From: Verrucomicrobiota bacterium
GTDB taxonomy: Bacteria; Verrucomicrobiota; Verrucomicrobiia; Verrucomicrobiales; Verrucomicrobiaceae
Length of the DNA stretch: 44,313 nt
Assembly (NCBI GenBank): GCA_017301975.1
Contig: JAFLEI010000048.1
Location: forward strand, 1 to 44,313
Direction: 5' to 3'
Shown: positions 39,629 to 44,313 of the stretch, in pieces
Layout: each line of letters starts with the position of its first letter
Position numbering within the stretch: the first letter of the stretch is position 1
Notes under the pieces: generated by a model
Told to the model about the DNA's origin: nothing
What the model saw: only the letters and a program-made list of their open reading frames with translations
Databases searched by the model: none
Position numbers and translations under genes: made by a program

Positions 39629-42474
39629 GGTTTCACTTTCAGATTGCCAACCGTTTCACACTGCTCGGCATGTTTGCCGTGCTGGTGGGCGCGGGGGCGA
39701 CTGCGACGGGCTTCATCTGGCAGGAGTTCATCACGCTGCGGTTTGTGCAGAGCTCCTACCTGGGGGCTGTGGCGCTGGCTGGGCAGATGGAGCTGAACCG
39801 CCAGGCGCTGAGTGAGAATGAGATGACGGGGGTGGCCCCGCTGAACTGGGAGAATGAAACGCGCCTGAGGATGCGGCTGCAGACGGTGGACATCCCACCG
39901 GCGCTGCAAAATCTGGGGCTGCAGGTGGAGATGGTGGCGCCGCGCCAGTCGGAGGGCGGAGGAGCGCCGCCGGTGGCGAAGTCTCCGCCGATTGTCGTGC
40001 TGCCGGGCTGCCACAATTGTGTCGTTGACGAGCCGTCCGCGGCGCACATGAACAACCTCATCTACCGGGTGATGGCTGGGAGCTCTCTGGTGATGGACGA
40101 CACCTCCGACAGCAATGATCTGGAGATCAACGGGGGGGATCACTGGCTGATCAGCGCCGCGCCGTTGTACTCACGGACAGGGCATGTGGCGGGCGCGTTT
40201 TTTGCCCGCCAGCCCATGGTGCAACTGCGGCATCTGTTCAACACCCAGCGCCTGACGGTGCCGGTGCTGGGAGCCTGTGCGGGGCTGGCGCTGGCGGTGT
40301 TCAGCTTTTACATCATCGGGCGGCGAATCACGAAGAAGACGCATGCGCTGATCAACGCCTTCCGTGCGATGAGGGCGGGAAACCTGAACGTGCGGGTGCC
40401 TGCCAGCGGGAATGATGACCTGGATCTGGTGCAGGAGGAGTTTAACACGATGATCGCCCACGTGCAGGAGGAGGATCAGCGGAAGCACACGCTGCTGGTG
40501 GAATACGAAGCGGCGAAGAGGCAGGCGGAAACGGCCACGGCGGCGAAGGGGAGCTTTCTGGCGAACATGAGCCATGAGATCCGCACGCCGATGAACGGCA
40601 TCATCGGGACGACGAGCCTGCTGATTGAGATGGGGCTGGACCCGGAGCAGGAGGAGCTGATCCGGATGATCCGCTCCAGCGGTGAGTCGCTGCTGCACGT
40701 GATCAATGACATCCTGGATTTCTCGAAGCTGGAGTCCGCGAAGATGGACATGGAAAAGGCGCCGGTGGACATTGAAAAACTGCTGAGTGAAACCACGGAC
40801 GTGTTCTCCCACAAGGCGGCTGAGAAGAACATCGAGCTGAACGTGCACATTGATTCCGCGCTGCCGCGCAAGGTGCTGGGAGACTTCCAGCGCATCAAGC
40901 AGATCCTGGTGAACCTGGTGGGCAATGCGATCAAGTTTACCGAGAAGGGCGAGATCTTGATCCTGGTGCGCCAGGTGTCCCGCCAGACGCCGCAGGGGGA
41001 CAAGACGCTGCTGCATTTCTCCGTGCGTGACACGGGCATCGGCATACCGCCGGAAAAAATCGGGCAGTTGTTTCAGGCCTTCAACCAGGCGGACACTTCG
41101 ACGACGCGCAAGTACGGCGGCACGGGGCTGGGGCTGGCGATTTCGAAGAAGCTGATCAAGATGATGCAGGGGGAGATCAGTGTGGTGAGCGAGGAGGGGA
41201 AGGGGTCTGACTTCTTCTTTGAGCTGCCGCTTTTCGTGGCACCGGATGATGAGTCGCGTGAGGAGGAGCTGGCGTGGCTGGACGGAGTGAAGGCGCGGCC
41301 GGTGGCGGTGTACAGTGCGCATCCGACGACGCTGCAGGTGCTGAACCAGTCGCTCATGCAATGGGGCATGACGGTGAGGCTGCTGCGGGACCGGTCTCTG
41401 GTGGAACTGGACGCGGTGATCGAAGAGGCGGGACTTTTCATTCTGGATGTGACGGGCCTGCGGCATGAGGAGGCTGTGCAAATGCTGAATGCGGCCGCGA
41501 TGCGTGGCACCGCGATCATCACGATCATGTCCATCACGAGCGCGAAACTGGACCGTGACCGCTACAGCCCGCCGGCGGGAAGCCGGCATGCGCGGCTGTC
41601 CAAGCCCATCAAACGGCGTGAGCTTCTGCGTACGATGGCAGAGCTTTACCGCATGCCACGGCGGGTGATTCTGACGCCGGTGGTGACGACGGCGGCGCCT
41701 CCCGAGAGGCCCGCGACGGCACCTGCGCCAGTGCCCGCGCCTTCACTGCGGCCGATCACGACGCCTGTGCAGGGGGCGCAGCCTTATTACCAGCAACCGC
41801 AGGGGGCGCAGCCGATGGTGCAACCGATGATGCAGCCGCAGGTGGTGCAGCCGCAAATGGTACAGCCGATGATGCAGCCGCAGATGGTGCAGCCTCACAT
41901 GGGTGCTTCGTTTGAGTCTCCTTCCGTGCTGGAGACGCCTGCGCCTCCGCCGATCACGAACATGGCCTCGGCGCGTGCCGCTGCGGGCGGGCATGACATT
42001 CATGTGTCGCATGCCACGAACCGTGCCATCGCCAAGGCGGCGAAGGCGGAGGTGGACAACTTTGCGAGTCAGAACCCGGCGCAAATTCTGCTGGTGGAGG
42101 ATCAGCCTTTGAATCAAAAGATCGCCTCGATGCTGCTGCAGCGTCTGGGGTATGTGCGCATGGACATCGCGAACAACGGCGAGGAGGCCGTGAGCATGGT
42201 GGCGCAAGGCGGGTATGACATTGTTTTCATGGACCTGCAGATGCCGGTGATGGGCGGGGTGGAGGCCACGCGACGGATCCGGGGGAACTTCCAGCTCAAG
42301 CACCAGCCTGCGATCATCGCCATGACGGGGCATGCGCTGACGGGAGTCAAAGAGGAATGCCGGGATTGCGGAATGAATGCGTTCCTGACCAAGCCGGTGT
42401 CGCTGGATGATTTCCGCCGGGTGATCCCGCCGGCGCTTTCGGTGGAGGCATCCCAGATTCCGATGAGTTTTTAG
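39625..42474 (+). CDS. Membrane-bound hybrid histidine kinase
   Basis: The 949-residue protein has a first membrane helix (about 11-31), a periplasmic sensor domain (about 33-210) containing PGCHNCV (C129, C132), a second helix (about 213-232), HAMP (about 233-285), HisKA with FLANMSHEIRTPMNGIIG (H317), HATPase_c with NLVGNAIKFT, DTGIGIPP and GGTGLGLAIS, a degenerate receiver (about 555-675, D608 kept but the acidic pocket is not), a Pro/Gln/Met-rich linker (about 685-775) and a C-terminal receiver (about 818-940) with D870 and LVEDQPLNQK. The periplasmic CxxC may sense redox or bind metal. It overlaps the upstream receiver gene. Confidence 0.93.
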   Translation: MRFHFQIANRFTLLGMFAVLVGAGATATGFIWQEFITLRFVQSSYLGAVALAGQMELNRQALSENEMTGVAPLNWENETRLRMRLQTVDIPPALQNLGLQVEMVAPRQSEGGGAPPVAKSPPIVVLPGCHNCVVDEPSAAHMNNLIYRVMAGSSLVMDDTSDSNDLEINGGDHWLISAAPLYSRTGHVAGAFFARQPMVQLRHLFNTQRLTVPVLGACAGLALAVFSFYIIGRRITKKTHALINAFRAMRAGNLNVRVPASGNDDLDLVQEEFNTMIAHVQEEDQRKHTLLVEYEAAKRQAETATAAKGSFLANMSHEIRTPMNGIIGTTSLLIEMGLDPEQEELIRMIRSSGESLLHVINDILDFSKLESAKMDMEKAPVDIEKLLSETTDVFSHKAAEKNIELNVHIDSALPRKVLGDFQRIKQILVNLVGNAIKFTEKGEILILVRQVSRQTPQGDKTLLHFSVRDTGIGIPPEKIGQLFQAFNQADTSTTRKYGGTGLGLAISKKLIKMMQGEISVVSEEGKGSDFFFELPLFVAPDDESREEELAWLDGVKARPVAVYSAHPTTLQVLNQSLMQWGMTVRLLRDRSLVELDAVIEEAGLFILDVTGLRHEEAVQMLNAAAMRGTAIITIMSITSAKLDRDRYSPPAGSRHARLSKPIKRRELLRTMAELYRMPRRVILTPVVTTAAPPERPATAPAPVPAPSLRPITTPVQGAQPYYQQPQGAQPMVQPMMQPQVVQPQMVQPMMQPQMVQPHMGASFESPSVLETPAPPPITNMASARAAAGGHDIHVSHATNRAIAKAAKAEVDNFASQNPAQILLVEDQPLNQKIASMLLQRLGYVRMDIANNGEEAVSMVAQGGYDIVFMDLQMPVMGGVEATRRIRGNFQLKHQPAIIAMTGHALTGVKEECRDCGMNAFLTKPVSLDDFRRVIPPALSVEASQIPMSF
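41770..41900 (+). repeat. Coding tandem repeat for a Pro/Gln/Met linker
   Basis: Within the hybrid kinase the units encode QGAQP, then MVQPMMQPQVVQPQM and PMMQPQMVQP, with repeated CAGCCG and ATGGTGCAGCC-type bases. The linker joins the degenerate and functional receiver domains and is likely flexible and length-variable. Confidence 0.75.
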
Positions 42475-42521
42475 AGGGGGCAAACCGGGGGTGATGTCAT
42501 CCACGGTCCACGTGCTGGCGA

Positions 42522-42615
42522 AGGCTGCGAGGACGGCGCACTTTTTGGATTGCCCGCGGGTGGCGCAAACCTGAAAAGTGGGCCGCGCGCAACGCGCCCC
42601 TGCCAGTGCTTGGAG
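42522..42615. repeat. Dispersed repeat family B, copy 2
   Basis: This copy keeps AGGCTGCGAGGACGGCGCAC, CTTTTTGG, the GAAAAGTGGG segment and a palindrome GGGCCGCG / CGCGCCCC with loop CGCAA, one mismatch away from perfect. It is about 70% alike to copy 1 at 24005-24100. Confidence 0.75.
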
Positions 42616-42695
42616 CAGGGCGGCAGGACGGGGTGTTTAGTTCTACTTTGGAAGTTCCAATGGATGGCTGCCAAAGCGAGTTTTTTCCAGAGTGA

Positions 42696-42727
42696 ATGAC
42701 CACGGATTACACGGATTGACACGGATG
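42696..42727. repeat. CACGGAT-type triple tandem repeat
   Basis: Units ACCACGGATTA, CACGGATTGA and CACGGATG follow each other. Similar CACGGATTACACGGATT strings are common in intergenic DNA of Verrucomicrobia and other bacteria; their origin is unknown. Confidence 0.7.
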
Positions 42728-42800
42728 CCGGAGGCTGAGGGGCAAGTCTTCCGCTGCCTTTCATGAACGTGCTGAAAAAGTTATGAAAGTGGACTTATGG
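42720..42800. repeat. Local direct repeat, copy 1
   Basis: CACGGATGCCGGAGGCTGAG at 42720-42739, then GCCTTTC-TGAACG and AAAGTGG to about 42800, recurs at 42972-43052 with small changes. The two copies are in the same orientation, about 250 bases apart. Confidence 0.8.
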
Positions 42801-42971
42801 GAGGGCCGGGCTCGACGGCGCTTTTGGTGCCGGAGGACGGGTTGAGGAGGGAGAATGATCTTTAGCCCGCGAAAGCGGTAGCTTTGATGCAGGCTTGCGC
42901 CTTGCATCTGCGCGACCGCACTCCAAAAGCGGCTGGCGCGGACTCGGATGTTTCAGAGGGGCAGAGAACGC

Positions 42972-43052
42972 CACGGATGCCGGAGGCTGAGGGTTGAAAT
43001 TTCCCGGTGCCTTTCGTGAACGCCCTGAAGCTACCAAAGTGGAATTAGGAAA
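42972..43052. repeat. Local direct repeat, copy 2
   Basis: Second copy of the 42720-42800 unit, with CACGGATGCCGGAGGCTGAG identical over 20 bases. Confidence 0.8.
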
Positions 43053-43151
43053 TGGGGTTTTGCAGAATGGTCCAAGGCCGGGAGTGGATATATCACAGGG
43101 CTTGCGAAGCGGGGCTTGAAGGGTGGTGCGGGCTCTCTCAGAGTGAGGGGA

Positions 43152-43340
43152 ATGAATGTGACGCGCTTTTGGATGATCCTGCTGGGAGGCTGGCTGCTGC
43201 AGGGGTGTGCACATGAGACGCGGATGAAAATGGATGATTTCTGGCGGGCGGTTGATCCTCCGGGGCATACACGATCCCATCGGGAACGTTATTATCCGCA
43301 TGAGAGGACAACCGGACTGCGACTGCCGACGGCTGAGTGA
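43152..43340 (+). CDS. Tiny lipoprotein
   Basis: The ATG at 43152 gives 62 residues: MNVTRFWMILLGGWLLQGC is a lipoprotein signal with lipobox LQGC (C19). The 43-residue mature part is polar with many His, Arg and Glu residues (TRSHRERYYPHERTTG) and no domain. It ends 36 bases before the L,D-transpeptidase gene and may be cotranscribed with it; both are probably envelope lipoproteins. The upstream frame adds 12 residues from an earlier start and is less likely. Function is unknown. Confidence 0.6.
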   Translation: MNVTRFWMILLGGWLLQGCAHETRMKMDDFWRAVDPPGHTRSHRERYYPHERTTGLRLPTAE

Positions 43341-43376
43341 ATGGACTGTGCCTGAGAACTTTGCTGCTGAGCGCCA

Positions 43377-43997
43377 ATGAATGCCATGAGGGAACGAATG
43401 AAGAGCTTCGCGGCGGGGGTGGCGCTGATGGGGATGGTGCTGGGACTGGCGGCGTGCGGGCATGCACGGCGCGGGGCCGAGAGCCTTGAGGTGCGGAAGG
43501 CGGAGCTGGTGACGCAGCGGCTGGTGGTGAGCGTGGCGGATCAGATGATGGTGACGCTGGAGGGGGACAAGCCGAGGCGGCTTTACCGTGTGAGCACCTC
43601 CAGGTTTGGGACGGGGGACAAACGGGGAACGTACCTGACTCCGCTGGGGCACATGGAGGTGATCGAGATCGTGGGGAAAGGGCTGCCGGTGGGGGCGCGG
43701 CTGAAGGCACGTGAGCACACGGGGGAGATCGTGCAGGTGAATGCGCTGGGGAGGGATGCGATCGTGACGCGGGTGCTGCGGCTGCGGGGGCTGGAACGGC
43801 AGAACGCGCGGGCGCTGGAGCGGGCGATCTATATCCACGGGACGCCGGAGGAGACGAAGCTGAAGACGCCGGCGTCGTATGGCTGCATCCGCATGGCGTC
43901 TGCGGACGTCATCGCGCTGTGCAACTGGGTGAAGGTGGGGGCGCGGGTGGATGTGGTGAAGGGGAAGCTGCCAGCGCCGGATCAGCTGCCGCGGTGA
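43377..43997 (+). CDS. L,D-transpeptidase lipoprotein (YkuD family)
   Basis: The 206-residue protein has a lipoprotein signal (ALMGMVLGLAAC, C27; the leader before it may be shorter if the ATG at 43386 or 43398 is used). The YkuD domain (about 47-195) has IYIHGTPEE (H154) and the catalytic SYGCIRM (S167-x-G169-C170-I-R172). These enzymes form 3-3 peptidoglycan cross-links or attach proteins to peptidoglycan. No LysM domain is present. The membrane-anchored form would face the cell wall from the inner or outer membrane. It is in a GC-rich region without a clear promoter. Confidence 0.92.
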   Translation: MNAMRERMKSFAAGVALMGMVLGLAACGHARRGAESLEVRKAELVTQRLVVSVADQMMVTLEGDKPRRLYRVSTSRFGTGDKRGTYLTPLGHMEVIEIVGKGLPVGARLKAREHTGEIVQVNALGRDAIVTRVLRLRGLERQNARALERAIYIHGTPEETKLKTPASYGCIRMASADVIALCNWVKVGARVDVVKGKLPAPDQLPR

Positions 43998-44313
43998 GGG
44001 GGGGCTGGATGTAATACCAGACGCAGTCGAAAATGAGTCTGGATGTGAAGAGAAGAGTGCTGCATGGCAGGGTAGGACGGTCGTGGCGAAGCCCGCCCGT
44101 CTATGAGCGCATTGCAAACACATGGCGTAGGAACGTCCTGGCAGTCGGGCGGTTTGGCGGAGGAGGCGGTGGACGATGAGCTGCCTTGGACGCCAAACAC
44201 GGCCGACCTGCTATGAGGGCATTGTCAAAGGTGAGTTGTTGTTTTTCTTCGTGTTCCTTTTTTTGGGGGAGACTACGGCGAGTTTTTTCGCCTAGTGTTT
44301 GGGGGTGTGTTGT
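43998..44313. other. 316-base terminal intergenic region with repeat copy 3
   Basis: No gene is seen. Copy 3 of the dispersed palindromic repeat occupies 44074-44210. The last 90 bases are T-rich on this strand (TTGTTGTTTTTCTTCG and CCTTTTTTTGGGG) and may belong to the next gene's leader, beyond the window. Confidence 0.6.
44074..44210. repeat. Dispersed palindromic repeat, copy 3
   Basis: AGGACGGTCGTGGCGAAGCC (44074-44093) is identical to copy 1. The hairpin arms are GTCGGGCGGTTTGGCGG (44144-44160) and CGCCAAACACGGCCGAC (44191-44207). Together with copy 1 it is the full-length form; copy 2 has only the hairpin. Confidence 0.88.

Larger units (their letters stand above)
42475..43151. other. 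677-base repeat-rich intergenic region, no gene
   Basis: No gene is supported. It contains dispersed repeat family B (42522-42615), a CACGGATTA-type triple repeat (42696-42727), and a local direct repeat (42720-42800 and 42972-43052). A weak inverted repeat GATGCAGG / CCTTGCATC lies near 42885-42910. A long minus-strand open frame here is a shadow of the L,D-transpeptidase plus repeats. Confidence 0.6.

Noticed and set aside
1..44313. tRNA, rRNA genes and CRISPR arrays
   Set aside because: No cloverleaf with a T-loop, no rRNA-like stretch, and no regularly spaced identical repeats were recognised; tRNA detection by eye is limited.

Overview
The window is about 65% G+C, densely coded, and most likely chromosomal DNA of a Verrucomicrobia-type bacterium (Prosthecobacter/Verrucomicrobium-like). 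This is an inference from gene content: a planctomycete/verrucomicrobial small lipoprotein cytochrome, tandem EptA-like enzymes, pseudopilins with a GspE ATPase, intergenic regions full of short dispersed palindromic repeats, and start codons mostly without a Shine-Dalgarno sequence. No rRNA, tRNA or CRISPR array was seen.

Left edge to 6.9 kb: the last 105 bases of an IS5-family transposase and its probable terminal inverted repeat abut the stop codon of a minus-strand signalling operon (PAS histidine kinase, CheY/Rcp1-like receiver, receiver-HisKA_3 kinase). A repeat-bearing gap follows. Next come minus-strand genes for a trypsin-like lipoprotein protease, a tandem and a single universal stress protein, a small unknown protein, a lipoprotein cytochrome c and a flavin reductase.

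7.1-17.5 kb: a plus-strand block encodes small lipoprotein and membrane proteins, Hsp20, Lon, a zinc alcohol dehydrogenase and an APH-AAA fusion kinase, with several ATGA stop/start overlaps. It is followed by a convergent helix-hairpin-helix protein and an MgtA-like P-type ATPase. With the Usp genes this set resembles the dormancy/hypoxia regulon of mycobacteria in composition.

17.5-28.1 kb: a lysylphosphatidylglycerol-synthase-like membrane protein; a three-gene ABC exporter (permease, ATPase, membrane fusion protein); a translationally coupled pair of a TIM-barrel isomerase/AP-endonuclease-fold protein and a protein with archaeo-eukaryotic primase (PrimPol-like) motifs; an exported transglutaminase-like protein; a fused NMN/NaMN adenylyltransferase-NAD kinase; and a UlaG-like metallo-hydrolase.

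28.3-34.5 kb: three paralogous phosphoethanolamine-transferase-like membrane enzymes on the minus strand, with an exported rhodanese between the second and third, presumably modifying envelope lipids or glycans.

34.5-42.5 kb: an AT-rich promoter region drives a type IV pilin/pseudopilin gene followed by a strong terminator, three more pseudopilins, a GspE/PilB ATPase, a receiver protein and a large hybrid histidine kinase. 42.5-44.3 kb: repeat-rich DNA, a tiny lipoprotein, an L,D-transpeptidase and a further copy of the dispersed repeat.

The most interesting points are the PrimPol-like primase coupled to a TIM-barrel protein, the NadD-NadK fusion, the perfect dyad over a start codon at 30.1 kb, and the several families of intergenic repeats.
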